Below are positions 1 through 8,140 of a stretch of 45,128 bases of DNA, piece by piece. Under the pieces are notes generated by a model. It was not told the DNA's origin, ran no database searches, and worked only from the letters and a program-made list of their open reading frames with translations. The DNA is from Sphaerisporangium melleum (GTDB lineage Bacteria; Actinomycetota; Actinomycetes; Streptosporangiales; Streptosporangiaceae): the NCBI RefSeq assembly GCF_014646695.1, contig NZ_BMNT01000034.1, forward strand, positions 1 to 45,128, written 5' to 3'. Position 1 is the first letter of the stretch, and the number at the start of each line of letters is the position of its first letter. The position numbers and the translations under genes are program-made.

Positions 1-98
1 TTGAGCATGGCGTCGAGGACGGCGTCGCTGATCTGGTCGGCGATCTTGTCCGGGTGACCCTCGGTGACCGACTCGGAGGTGAACAGGCGGCGGGACAT
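1..98 (-). CDS. metK: S-adenosylmethionine synthetase, N-terminal fragment
   Basis: Only the first 32 codons lie in the window; the gene runs off the left edge. The translation begins [20 protein letters not shown], the typical MetK N-terminus, and includes the GHPDK motif whose His takes part in ATP binding. The enzyme makes S-adenosylmethionine from methionine and ATP in the cytoplasm. The ATG at 98-96 follows a GAGGAG ribosome site about 6 bases upstream. In many actinomycetes metK follows rpoZ and coaBC (family knowledge); here it is preceded by about 860 bases without a clear gene and a divergent regulator, so it is either at an unusual locus or has its own promoter and leader. Confidence 0.93.
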   Translation of the reverse strand, partial: MSRRLFTSESVTEGHPDKIADQISDAVLDAML

Positions 99-264
99 CT
101 TCACTCCTCGGGAATCTTGGCGCGAGAGGGATCTCGCGCCGCGGGCTCGAACTCGGCTCGAACCGGGGCGCGGACATTGGACGCCGGCGGGCATCGCGTG
201 CCCGGCCGATGCCGGGAGAAAATGCCGCCGCGCGGCGGCGCCGAGCCTGATCATGGATATTCGA

Positions 265-360
265 TTACCAAAAGCAAGGGCCACCGTGCGAATGGCGCTC
301 GCGCGATGGCCCTTGCCCGCGTGGGGACTTACCGCGAAGGAAACCAGCGACCAGAGACAT
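265..360 (-). CDS. Possible 31-residue leader peptide upstream of metK
   Basis: An ATG at 360-358 opens a 31-codon frame that runs through the hairpin at 274-316 and stops at a TAA overlapping the run of T after it. The peptide ends GGPCFW. If translated, ribosomes would prevent the hairpin from forming, the geometry of an attenuator. Against it: the purine-rich AAGAGG sequence sits only about 2 bases before the ATG, the peptide contains no methionine run, and I know no described homologue. It could be a chance frame. Confidence 0.2.
   Translation of the reverse strand: MSLVAGFLRGKSPRGQGPSRERHSHGGPCFW
274..316 (-). terminator. Terminator-like hairpin in the metK leader
   Basis: Perfect 10-bp stem GCAAGGGCCA/TGGCCCTTGC (274-283 with 307-316), loop 23 bases. 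On the minus strand it is followed directly by TTTT, so it would end minus-strand transcription about 175 bases before the metK start. It may be an attenuator of metK or the end of a small upstream RNA. Confidence 0.55.
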
Positions 361-962
361 CACCTCTTCATGCGGCTCAAATTCCTTGCCAAGCTCGATT
401 GATTCGATGCTAGACCGGCGCCGAACCCCGGTGAAACCCCAGGGTGACCCCTACCACCCGATCCGCGGAATAGCGGCGTTATCCGGCCTACCCCGAAGAC
501 CCCTGAAAGGCGCGGGCGGCAGGGCGGGCCATCTTGGGCGTATGCCATTCAGCGCCCTTGATCGCGCTATTACCACCCCGCCGCCACGGGCGGACGCGCC
601 CTTGGCACGCCGCATGCGGCACGCCGCCGTCACCCGGCGGCCGCGAGCCGGTGATCGGCCGGCGCGCGGCGGCACCGACGCGCAGACCCCCTGAACAAAA
701 TATTGTCCGGTTGATATGCGTGTTCACCGATGCCTTTTCCATCAGGAATTCGCCCTAGTTGTCCCGGCCGTCGAGTTGTACCATGCGAGACAAGTGGTGT
801 GGGCCGAGGGGAGGGGCGACCGCCACCGTATGCCGCGCACGCGGTCCTGTTGAGGCCGAGTGACCTTCTCGCCCCACCGGCGGGCCGATAATGGTCACGG
901 CGAGGACGCAGTAGCACGAAGACTTACGGGGGTCCCGCGGGTCTTCCGGCAAGGAGTCACTG

Positions 963-3900
963 GTGGAGTTCCGCATCCTGGGGCCGCTCGAGGTGGTCGC
1001 GGGCACCGCACGGGTGGACATCGGAGGGACGCGACAGCGCATCACCCTGGCCAACCTCCTGCTCGACGCCAACCGCGTGGTGACCGTCGACCGCCTCGCC
1101 GAGGCGATCTACGGCATCGACCTGCCGCCCACCGCGCGGGCACAGGTGCAGATCTGCATCTCGTCCCTGCGGCGCACGTTCGCCGCGCACGGACAAGGCG
1201 ACATCATCTCGACCCAGTCGCGCGGCTACATGATCCGGGTCGAGGAGGGCCGGCTCGACGCCCAGCGGTTCGAGGCGCTGACCCTGAAGGCCCGCCGGGT
1301 CCGCGACGCCGGCGATCTCGACCAGGCCGTCCAGGCGTACCGCGAGGCGCTGGCACTGTGGCGCGGCGCGGAGGCATTGGAGTGCATCGACAGCAGACCG
1401 GTGCAGTCGGCGGCGAGCCGGCTCACCGAAGAGCGGATGACCACCAATGAGGACTGCGTCCAGCTGGAGCTCGACCTCGGCCGCCATCAGGAGCTGATCG
1501 GCGAGCTGACCCGGCTGGTCGAGCACTACCCGCTGCGCGAGCGGCTGCGCGGCCAGCTCATGCTGGCGCTGTACCGCTGCGACCGCAGGGCCGAGGCGCT
1601 CCAGGTGTACCGCCTGGCCCGCGAGACGATGATCGAGGAGCTGGGCATCGAGCCCAACGAGCAGCTCCAGCGCCTCGAACACGCCATCCTCACCGCGGAC
1701 GCGAGCCTCGACCCGCCCGGCAGGACGCCGAAGACCACCGTCGACGCGCCCGCCGCGCCGGCCCCGTCCGTGGTCCCCGTGCCGTTCCTGCTGCCCCGGG
1801 CGATCGCCGACTTCACCGGCCGCACCAAGCAGATCGACGCGATCGAGCGCGAGCTCGCGCTGGCCGACGAGGACCCGGGCCGGTTCGCCGTACCGGTCGT
1901 CATCGTGGCGGGCAAGGGCGGCATCGGCAAGACCACCGTCGCGGTGCACGCCGCGCACACCGTCGCCGAGCGCTATCCGGACGGCCGGCTGTTCGCCGAC
2001 CTGCACGGTGGGGCGGCCCGGCAGGTCAGCGCGATGCACGTGCTGGAGCGCTTCCTGCGCGCGCTCGGCGTCCCCGGCGGCGACATGCCCGAGGGCCTGG
2101 AGGAGCGCGCCGAGATGTACCGCGCGCTGCTCGCCGACCGCAAAGCGCTGATCGTCCTGGACGACGCGGCCAGCGAGAGCCAGGTCCAGCCGCTCCTGCC
2201 CGGCACCAAGACCTCCGCGGTGATCATCACCAGCCGCAGCCGGCTGGCCGGGCTGCCCGGCGCGATCCACATCGACGTCGGCGTCTTCGACACCGACCAG
2301 TCGATCGAGCTGCTGGAGCGCATCGCCGGCACCGAGCGGGTGCAGGCCGAGATCGAGGCCGCCAAGGCACTGGCCGAGCTGTGCGGGCACCTGCCGCTGG
2401 CGCTGCGCATCGCCGGGGCGCGATTAGCGGCCCGCCCGCACTGGAGCATCGATCAGCTCGTGAACCGCCTGACGGACGAGACACGGCGGCTGGACGAGCT
2501 CAACCACGGCGACATGGGCATCCGGGCCAGCCTCTCGCTGACCTACGAGAGCGTCGGCGAGGACGCCAGAAGGCTGTTCCGGCGCCTCGCCATCCTCGAC
2601 GGCGGGATCTTCGCGGCCTGGGCGGGCGCCGCGCTCATGGACGTGTCGTTCTACGACGCCGAGGACCTCTTGGACGAACTCGCCGACGCCCACCTGATCG
2701 AGGCCGCCGGCGGCCACGGCGTGCACAGCGCCTACCGTCTGCACGACCTGGTGCGCATGTTCGCCCGCGAGCGGCTGGTGGCCGAGGAGTCCCCCGTCCA
2801 GCGCAAGGCCGGCCTCGAACGGGTGCTCGGCGCCCTGCTGTTCCTGGCCGAGTCCGCCCACCGCAGCGCCTACGGCGCCGACTATGCCCGCATCCGCAGC
2901 GACGCCCCTCGCTGGCCGCTGCCCGAACGGCTGACCGGCGAACTGGTCGCCGACCCCTTCGCGTGGCTGGAACGCGAGCGCCCGTTGCTGGTGTCCGGCA
3001 TCCGCCAGGCGGCGCACGCGGGATTCGCGGCGATGTCGTGGGACCTGGCGTTCGCCGCGGTGACCCTGTTCGAGTCGCGGGTCTACCTGGACGACTGGCG
3101 CGAGACGCACGAGGTCGCGCTGGCGGCCACCCGGCAGGCGTCCGACGTGCGCGGCCAGGCCGCGATGCTGTACTCGCGAGGCTCGCTGCGCATCGCCGAG
3201 AACCGCTATCCGCAGGCCCGGGGCGACTTCGACGAGGCGTTCCGCCTGTTCACCGAGATCGGCGACGACCGCGGCGCCGCCCTGGTAATGGGCAACCTCG
3301 CCTTCCTGGCGCGCATGAGCGGCCATGTGGAGGACGCGGCGGAGCAGTACCGCCGGGCGCTCGAGATCTTCACCAGCACCGGCGACCACGTGTCGTGCGC
3401 GTACATGCTGCACAACATGGCGCAGCTGCGGCTGGACGCCTCCGACCCTGAGGGGGCGAGCAACCTGCTGGCGGAGGCCCTGGAGCTCAGCCGCAAGGGC
3501 GGCAGCAGACGGGTCGAGGCCCAGGTGCTGTACCGGATGGGCCACACCTACCTGGCGTGGAACGAGCTCGTCCTGGCCACCCAGGTGTTCCAGACGGCGC
3601 TGGAGATGGTCCGCGGCATCAGCGACGAGGCCGGTGAGGCGCACATCCTCAGCGGGCTCGGCGTCGCCCGGCTGCGCCAGGGCGAGACCGCGCTGGCGGA
3701 GGAGGCGCTCACCGAGTCGGCGCGGCTGTCCGGCCTGGGCGGCGACCACTTCGCCGAGGGCCGGGCGCTGCTCGGGCTCGGCGAGCTCGCCGTCACCCGT
3801 GGGGACGCCCGCCACGCCGTGTCGTGCTTCGAGCAGGCGCTGAGGATCTTCCAGGCGATCGACACCCCGACCCTCGAGGCACGTGCGCTCGCCCTGCTGA

Positions 3901-3968
3901 CCGAGGCACGCGGCATGCTCGCGGGCGACGCGGGACGCATGGGCGAGACCGGCGAACTGGTAGGCTGA
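963..3968 (+). CDS. AfsR/SARP-family transcriptional regulator with NB-ARC and TPR domains
   Basis: A 1001-residue regulator. Residues about 1-95 form the OmpR-type winged helix (start MEFRILGPLEV). About 100-245 is the bacterial transcriptional activation domain (BTAD), ending in the usual EELGIEPNEQLQRLE stretch. From about 285 comes an NB-ARC/STAND ATPase with Walker A GKGGIGKTT at 317-325, a LIVLDDA Walker B, and GHLPLALRIAG. The rest is TPR-like helical repeats. The GTG start at 963 follows AAGGAG with good spacing. Large SARPs of this plan switch on antibiotic clusters or act like AfsR, with nucleotide binding gating activity (family knowledge). The nearest gene downstream is an Sfp-type phosphopantetheinyl transferase, which fits secondary metabolism, but the target cluster is not visible. 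Confidence 0.93.
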   Translation: MEFRILGPLEVVAGTARVDIGGTRQRITLANLLLDANRVVTVDRLAEAIYGIDLPPTARAQVQICISSLRRTFAAHGQGDIISTQSRGYMIRVEEGRLDAQRFEALTLKARRVRDAGDLDQAVQAYREALALWRGAEALECIDSRPVQSAASRLTEERMTTNEDCVQLELDLGRHQELIGELTRLVEHYPLRERLRGQLMLALYRCDRRAEALQVYRLARETMIEELGIEPNEQLQRLEHAILTADASLDPPGRTPKTTVDAPAAPAPSVVPVPFLLPRAIADFTGRTKQIDAIERELALADEDPGRFAVPVVIVAGKGGIGKTTVAVHAAHTVAERYPDGRLFADLHGGAARQVSAMHVLERFLRALGVPGGDMPEGLEERAEMYRALLADRKALIVLDDAASESQVQPLLPGTKTSAVIITSRSRLAGLPGAIHIDVGVFDTDQSIELLERIAGTERVQAEIEAAKALAELCGHLPLALRIAGARLAARPHWSIDQLVNRLTDETRRLDELNHGDMGIRASLSLTYESVGEDARRLFRRLAILDGGIFAAWAGAALMDVSFYDAEDLLDELADAHLIEAAGGHGVHSAYRLHDLVRMFARERLVAEESPVQRKAGLERVLGALLFLAESAHRSAYGADYARIRSDAPRWPLPERLTGELVADPFAWLERERPLLVSGIRQAAHAGFAAMSWDLAFAAVTLFESRVYLDDWRETHEVALAATRQASDVRGQAAMLYSRGSLRIAENRYPQARGDFDEAFRLFTEIGDDRGAALVMGNLAFLARMSGHVEDAAEQYRRALEIFTSTGDHVSCAYMLHNMAQLRLDASDPEGASNLLAEALELSRKGGSRRVEAQVLYRMGHTYLAWNELVLATQVFQTALEMVRGISDEAGEAHILSGLGVARLRQGETALAEEALTESARLSGLGGDHFAEGRALLGLGELAVTRGDARHAVSCFEQALRIFQAIDTPTLEARALALLTEARGMLAGDAGRMGETGELVG

Positions 3969-4541
3969 CCCGCCGGGGAAGGGTGACGCGACGGCGCGCC
4001 GATAGGGCTCGCCCGGGTCATTCCTTTCCAACTTTCGCCGCCCCGGCACGCATGAATGCGGCGCGCATCTCGCAAAGAGCCGTTCTCCTCGCCGGAAGAC
4101 CGAATTAGCGGCTCGGGCGCGCCTGCCCGCCGCGATTACTCCGGAAATGCGCGGGGGAAGGTCATGGCCGGGCCGCTGACCACGGCGGGAGCCCGGCACG
4201 CCATTTATCGCGGCCCGCCCCTGCGCTCACCCTTACCCTTCCCGCTGCTGCCCTAGCCCGGTGCCGCGCGGTCCCGAGAAAGATTTCGGTTGACGCCTCG
4301 TCGAACGGTGGCGTCGATACGCTTGGCGTGTGATCGCCATGCGAGTGAGGTACGAAAGGTCCCCGGGGGGCGGCGTTTCCGATATCGCCGTTTCCACCAG
4401 GGAGCGAACCGCCGCATGCCCGTCTTCCCGGGTGTCCGGCGGCGGACCCGCGCGCATCGGCACCCCGTCCAGACCCGTCCATCCTCTGCCGGCCGGTGCG
4501 ACCCCGCTCGCCCGAAGCCCCCTGCCGCCTCGCGAGGGATC
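3969..4541 (+). other. Intergenic region between SARP gene and PPTase gene
   Basis: 573 bases without a supported gene. The PPTase frame stays open upstream to about 4290, but that extension is Arg/Pro-rich with no family similarity and is treated as untranslated. A TTGACG at 4290-4295 and a GTCGA pair spaced 13 bases (about 4300 and 4313) were seen; neither makes a convincing promoter or SARP heptamer array. Confidence 0.5.
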
Positions 4542-5288
4542 ATGATCAAGTCCATCCTGCCCGACTTCGTCGTGGCCGTCGACATGTTCACCGATCCGCC
4601 GGACCCGATGCTCTTCCCGGAGGAAGAGCAGGTCATCGCTCATGCCGACGAGCGGCGGCGGCAGGAGTTCGGCACGGCCCGGGTGTGCGCCCACGACGCG
4701 TTGCGCAAGCTCGGCGTGCGCCCCGGCCCGGTGCTGCCAGGACTGCGCGGCGAGCCGCAGTGGCCCACCGGCGTGGTCGGCAGCATCACCCACTGCGCCG
4801 GCTACCGGGGCGCCGTGGTCGCCACCGCCTCCAAGGTCACGGCGATCGGCATCGACGCCGAGCCGAACGAGCCGCTGGTGCCCGGTGTCCTGGACGCCGT
4901 CTCGCTGCCGGAGGAGCGCGAGAGCCTGGCCAAGCTCGCCGCCCGGCACCCGCGTGTGCAGTGGGACCGCATGCTCTTCAGCGCCAAGGAGTCGGTGTTC
5001 AAGGCATGGTTCCCGCTGGCCAAGCGCTGGCTGGACTTCCAGGACATCCTGGTCAACGTCGATCCGGCGGGCGGCGAGTTCACCGCGTGGCTGCGGGTCG
5101 GCGGCCCCCGGGTGCGCGGCCAGCGGATCACCGCCTTCTCCGGCCGGTGGGTCTCGGACGCCGGGCTGGTGCTGACCGCCGTCGTCCTGCCCGCCCCTGG
5201 ACGCGCCGCCACGTCCACCGGTGCGGGCGTGCGCCGCTCCCCCGTCTACGGCCGCGTCCAGCACCCCACCTACAGCCGCTCCTCATGA
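4542..5288 (+). CDS. Sfp/EntD-type 4'-phosphopantetheinyl transferase
   Basis: A 248-residue enzyme that would transfer the phosphopantetheine arm of coenzyme A onto a serine of acyl- or peptidyl-carrier domains of fatty-acid, polyketide or peptide synthases. The two magnesium/CoA motifs are visible: GIDAE at residues 103-107 and FSAKESVFKAW at about 146-156 (K149, E150, S151, K154). The start is set at the ATG preceded by GAGGGATC, giving the N-terminus MIKSILPDFVV typical of EntD/PptT-like enzymes. It lies 573 bases after the SARP gene in the same direction. It may serve a cluster outside the window or all carrier proteins of the cell. Confidence 0.92.
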   Translation: MIKSILPDFVVAVDMFTDPPDPMLFPEEEQVIAHADERRRQEFGTARVCAHDALRKLGVRPGPVLPGLRGEPQWPTGVVGSITHCAGYRGAVVATASKVTAIGIDAEPNEPLVPGVLDAVSLPEERESLAKLAARHPRVQWDRMLFSAKESVFKAWFPLAKRWLDFQDILVNVDPAGGEFTAWLRVGGPRVRGQRITAFSGRWVSDAGLVLTAVVLPAPGRAATSTGAGVRRSPVYGRVQHPTYSRSS

Positions 5289-5376
5289 CCGCCCCACGCC
5301 GTCCGGCGGGTTTCTCCCGCCGCCGGCGGCGGGATGGTGTGCGGCGAACCTGGTCGCCACTCCAGGAAGCGACCGC

Positions 5377-5392
5377 TCGAATGTACGTTTGA
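5377..5392 (+). promoter_or_regulatory. LexA (SOS) box-like site upstream of the AlkB-type gene
   Basis: TCGAATGTACGTTTGA matches the actinobacterial/Gram-positive SOS box TCGAAC-N4-GTTCGA at 10 of 12 defined positions; the two deviations are C to T at the inner edge of the left half and within the right half. It ends 22 bases before the ATG of the DNA-repair dioxygenase, where a repressor would cover the promoter. Confidence 0.6.
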
Positions 5393-5414
5393 AAACGTGG
5401 CATACACTGCGAGT

Positions 5415-6047
5415 ATGGACACAGCGTTCCAGGCTTCGCTGCTCGACATGGGCGAGGAGACCGGCCCCGGCCCGCTGGGTGCGACGGTGCGGCGCACGCC
5501 TCTCGCGCACGGCGCGTGGCTCGATCTGCGGCCGGGCTGGCTCACCGGTGCGGACGCGCTCTTCGAGCGGCTGGCGAGGACGGTGCCGTGGCGGGCCGAG
5601 CGGCGGCACATGTACGACCGGGTGGTCGACGTCCCGCGGTTGCTCAAGTTCTACGACGAGGACGAGCCGCTGCCCGATCCGCTGCTGGAGGAGGCCAGGC
5701 GCATCCTGAACCGCCACTACGCGGGCGAGCTCGGCGAGCCGTTCCGGACGGCCGGCCTGTGCTTCTACCGCGACGGCCGCGACAGCGTGGCCTGGCACGG
5801 CGACCGCACCGGCCGGGGGAACAGCGAGGACACCATGGTGGCGATCGTCTCGGTCGGCACGCCGCGCAGCCTGCTGCTGCGGCCGAACGGCGGCGGAGGG
5901 CCGACGTTGCGCCACGATCTCGGCCACGGCGACCTCATCGTGATGGGCGGCAGTTGCCAGCGCACCTGGGAGCACGCCATCCCCAAGACCAGCCGCCCCA
6001 CCGGCCCGCGCATCAGCATCCAGTTCCGCCCCCGCGGCGTCCGCTGA
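5415..6047 (+). CDS. alkB: AlkB-family alpha-ketoglutarate-dependent dioxygenase
   Basis: A 210-residue Fe(II)/2-oxoglutarate dioxygenase that would repair alkylated bases by oxidative demethylation. The iron ligands are visible as H128-x-D130 in WHGDRTG and H187 in WEHAIPK; the 2-oxoglutarate-binding arginines lie in the C-terminal GPRISIQFR. The N-terminal FQASLLDM segment is typical of the actinobacterial branch. The ATG at 5415 is chosen because the upstream extension carries the LexA-like operator and no family similarity. Its substrate could be DNA or RNA; this short form acts mostly on DNA in characterised relatives. Confidence 0.88.
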   Translation: MDTAFQASLLDMGEETGPGPLGATVRRTPLAHGAWLDLRPGWLTGADALFERLARTVPWRAERRHMYDRVVDVPRLLKFYDEDEPLPDPLLEEARRILNRHYAGELGEPFRTAGLCFYRDGRDSVAWHGDRTGRGNSEDTMVAIVSVGTPRSLLLRPNGGGGPTLRHDLGHGDLIVMGGSCQRTWEHAIPKTSRPTGPRISIQFRPRGVR

Positions 6048-6193
6048 CCCTGCCCACGGCCCCCGCGCGGGTTCTGCGCCTCGCCCGTGGACGTACTGCC
6101 GCTCACCTCGCGGAGGCGTGCCCTACGCACGGCCTGGGGTGTGCGCGCCGGCCCGCCGCGAGACGTCCGGAGCGCTTCCCCTGCCTCAACGCG

Positions 6194-6219
6194 GGCGGCT
6201 CCCCAGATGGGGAGCCGCC
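6194..6219. terminator. Bidirectional terminator between alkB and the PepSY gene
   Basis: Perfect 11-bp stem GGCGGCTCCCC/GGGGAGCCGCC with an AGAT loop, 15 bases past the stop of the minus-strand PepSY gene and about 150 bases past alkB. No T-tract follows, as is common in high-GC actinomycetes. Confidence 0.75.
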
Positions 6220-6233
6220 GGTGCCGCGAGGTG

Positions 6234-6671
6234 TCAGTCGTCGGACTCGCCGTCGTCGTCACGGTCGGCGCCGCCCGTCCCGCTGTGGTCGTCGTCGTCC
6301 ACCTCGTGGGAGGCCACCGCGCCGGTCGTGGCGTCGATGTCGAATTCGTGCTCGGTGCCGTCGGAGGCGTCCACCTCGACGTCCCAGACCTGCCGCCCGT
6401 GCTCGGTCTCCAGCTCGGTGGAGGTCACCCGGCCCCCGGACACCTTGCCGAGCGCCGTACGCTCCGCCTCCTCCCGGGCGATCTTGGGAGCGGCGGCGGG
6501 GCCGTCCTGCGGCGAGGCCGAGGCGGTCGGGGTGACCTGCGCGGCCGGCCGGTCCTCGGTGGGCGAGGCCGCGGGGGACGGGCTGAGGTCGGCCGCCGCG
6601 AGTGCGGTTCCGCCGCCCACCACGAGCAGGGTCGCGGTGGCGAGACCGGCAATGATCTTGGACCTGTTCAT
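6234..6671 (-). CDS. Secreted PepSY-domain protein
   Basis: A 145-residue exported protein. Residues 1-27 form a signal peptide (NRSK basic end, hydrophobic GLATATLLVVGGG, cleavage near ALAAA). A Pro/Ser/Thr-rich linker follows, then one PepSY domain at about 60-125 with EEAERTALGKVSGG and the paired strands WDVEVDASDG and EFDIDATTGAVAS. The tail is very acidic (DDDDHSGTGGADRDDD), perhaps a cation-binding end. PepSY domains are thought to bind or inhibit peptidases in the envelope (family knowledge). The ATG follows GGAG. The gene lies downstream of a histidine kinase on the same strand but has its own 190-base upstream region containing repeats that resemble those beside the response-regulator gene. 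Confidence 0.85.
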   Translation of the reverse strand: MNRSKIIAGLATATLLVVGGGTALAAADLSPSPAASPTEDRPAAQVTPTASASPQDGPAAAPKIAREEAERTALGKVSGGRVTSTELETEHGRQVWDVEVDASDGTEHEFDIDATTGAVASHEVDDDDHSGTGGADRDDDGESDD

Positions 6672-6752
6672 CGGAGACTCCGTCCGAACGATGTGCTCTG
6701 CTTGACGGGTCCAAGCCTGCGCCGATCATCGATAGCGGGAGGCTGCAGTGTT

Positions 6753-6773
6753 CCTAACGCGGGGTTAACGCGG
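6753..6773. promoter_or_regulatory. 11-bp-period direct repeat upstream of the PepSY gene (candidate response-regulator site)
   Basis: TAACGCGG occurs exactly twice, at 6755-6762 and 6766-6773, so the repeat has an 11-bp period, as in OmpR/PhoP-type operators. It lies about 85-100 bases upstream of the PepSY start. Read on the minus strand each copy is CCGCGTTA, sharing GCGTTA with the repeat at 8886-8904. Confidence 0.55.
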
Positions 6774-6862
6774 CTCCGGGGACGCCGGTCCACTGACGGA
6801 GGCCGGCCGGCACGCCTCGGCTTCCGGCGACCGCGGGGAGGAACGACGGCCCGGACGGGTGG

Positions 6863-8140
6863 TCAGGCCGGGCGCGGCCCGAACTCCACCACGACGCGGG
6901 TGCCACCGTCCGGGCCGGCGCCGAAGGACGCCGAGCCGCCGGAGCGTTCGGCGGTGCGGCGCACGATGTCGAGGCCGAGTCCGGTGGAGGAACCGCCGCT
7001 CACTCCGCGCTCCACCGCGGCGGCGTGTGCGAAGCCCGGCCCACCGTCGGTGACCGTGAGCACCGCGCCGCCTCCGTGCCGGGGTGACAGGCTCACGGTG
7101 AATCCGGTCGCCTCGGGGGTGTGCGCGAAGACGTTCTCCAGCAGCGCGTCCACGCAGGCCGTGAGCGGCTCCTCGCCGACACCGACGGCCAGGGGAGGAT
7201 CGGCCAGATCGCGGGTGACCGGGCGGTCCTGGTCGCGCGCGAGCATCGACCAGTGGTGGACGCGGGCCGCGACGACCTGCGCGGCGTCACATTCGCCGGG
7301 CTCGTCCTGCCGGGATCGCCGGGCATCCCGGATCACCTGGGTGACCATGCGTTCCATCGCGTCCACGGCCGCGCCCACCCGGGCGGCCTGCTCGCTCTGC
7401 GGCAGTGCCTCGGCCTCCAGCCGCAGCACGGTGAGCGGGGTGCGCAACTGGTGCGACAGGTCGGCCACCGCCTCCCGTTCCTGAGCCAGCAGGACCGTGA
7501 TGCGGCGGGCGAGATGGTTGAGCGCGCCCGCCACCTGGCGTAGCTCTTTCGGCCCCTCGGCGGGGGCGCGCGCGGTGAGGTCACCGGCGGCCAGGCGGTG
7601 GGAGACACCGGCCACGCCGGTGATGAGGCGGATCTGCGACCGGGCGAGCCGGTCGGCGACCATCAGGCTGACGACCAGCACCCCGACGCCGACGAGCGCG
7701 AGGATCAGCCACGCCCGCCGTACTCCCCGGGTGAGCTCGGCGTCGGAGACGAACGTGCGGATGACGGCCGCTCCCGAGGAACGACCGGTGACGGCGACGA
7801 CGATCTCACGGCCGCCGTCCGCCCGCGCGGTGAGGCTGCGCCCGGTGAAGGCCAGCCGTACCGCGTCCGACCGTTCGGCCGGCGCCCCGAGGGCCGCCCC
7901 GCCGGAGAGGAACACCGTGAGGGGGTGGCCGCCGGCGCTGTTGGCCTGCTGCACGGCCAGCCCCAGCGCCTCCGGCGTGCCGACCGACGCCACGGGGACC
8001 AGTGACTGGGCACGCACCAGAGCGTCCGCGGTGGCACGGTCGGCGGCCAGCATCTGCGCGAGCACCGCGAGCGGCACCACGAAGGCCACCAGCGCGAGCG
8101 ACACCATGGAGCCGACCAGCACCAGCAGACGCCGTCTCAT
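6863..8140 (-). CDS. Two-component sensor histidine kinase
   Basis: A 425-residue membrane kinase. It has an N-terminal membrane helix (LLVLVGSMVSLALVAFVVPL), an extracytoplasmic sensor region to about residue 140, a second helix (LILALVGVGVLVVSLMVADRL), a HAMP segment, the HisKA box LSHQLRTPL with phosphorylated H230, and a HATPase domain with GGPGFAHA and STGLGLDIV. The ATG at 8140 overlaps the stop of the response regulator gene in an ATGA, so the two are translationally coupled. The pairing with a PepSY protein and a small exported protein suggests an envelope or metal/antibiotic stress signal, but the ligand cannot be read from sequence. Confidence 0.93.
   Translation of the reverse strand: MRRRLLVLVGSMVSLALVAFVVPLAVLAQMLAADRATADALVRAQSLVPVASVGTPEALGLAVQQANSAGGHPLTVFLSGGAALGAPAERSDAVRLAFTGRSLTARADGGREIVVAVTGRSSGAAVIRTFVSDAELTRGVRRAWLILALVGVGVLVVSLMVADRLARSQIRLITGVAGVSHRLAAGDLTARAPAEGPKELRQVAGALNHLARRITVLLAQEREAVADLSHQLRTPLTVLRLEAEALPQSEQAARVGAAVDAMERMVTQVIRDARRSRQDEPGECDAAQVVAARVHHWSMLARDQDRPVTRDLADPPLAVGVGEEPLTACVDALLENVFAHTPEATGFTVSLSPRHGGGAVLTVTDGGPGFAHAAAVERGVSGGSSTGLGLDIVRRTAERSGGSASFGAGPDGGTRVVVEFGPRPA

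Larger units (their letters stand above)
99..962. other. Intergenic region between metK and the SARP gene
   Basis: No convincing gene lies in this 864-base divergent region. The metK-proximal part holds a terminator-like hairpin and a short ORF (separate entries). A TAGCAT element read on the minus strand near 407-412 could be the -10 of a metK promoter, but its -35 is poor. The SARP-proximal part (about 690-790) is locally AT-richer and may hold the regulator promoter; no confident -35/-10 pair was found. Several short ORFs on both strands have no coding character. Confidence 0.6.

Noticed and set aside
99-420. SAM riboswitch upstream of metK
   Set aside because: No recognisable SAM-I, SAM-II or SAM-IV core was found; only a terminator-like hairpin could be supported.
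957-4199. Long minus-strand frames opposite the SARP gene
   Set aside because: They are shadows of its codon bias; compositions are Arg/Gly/Leu/Gln-rich with no domain, and the plus frame carries all SARP domains.
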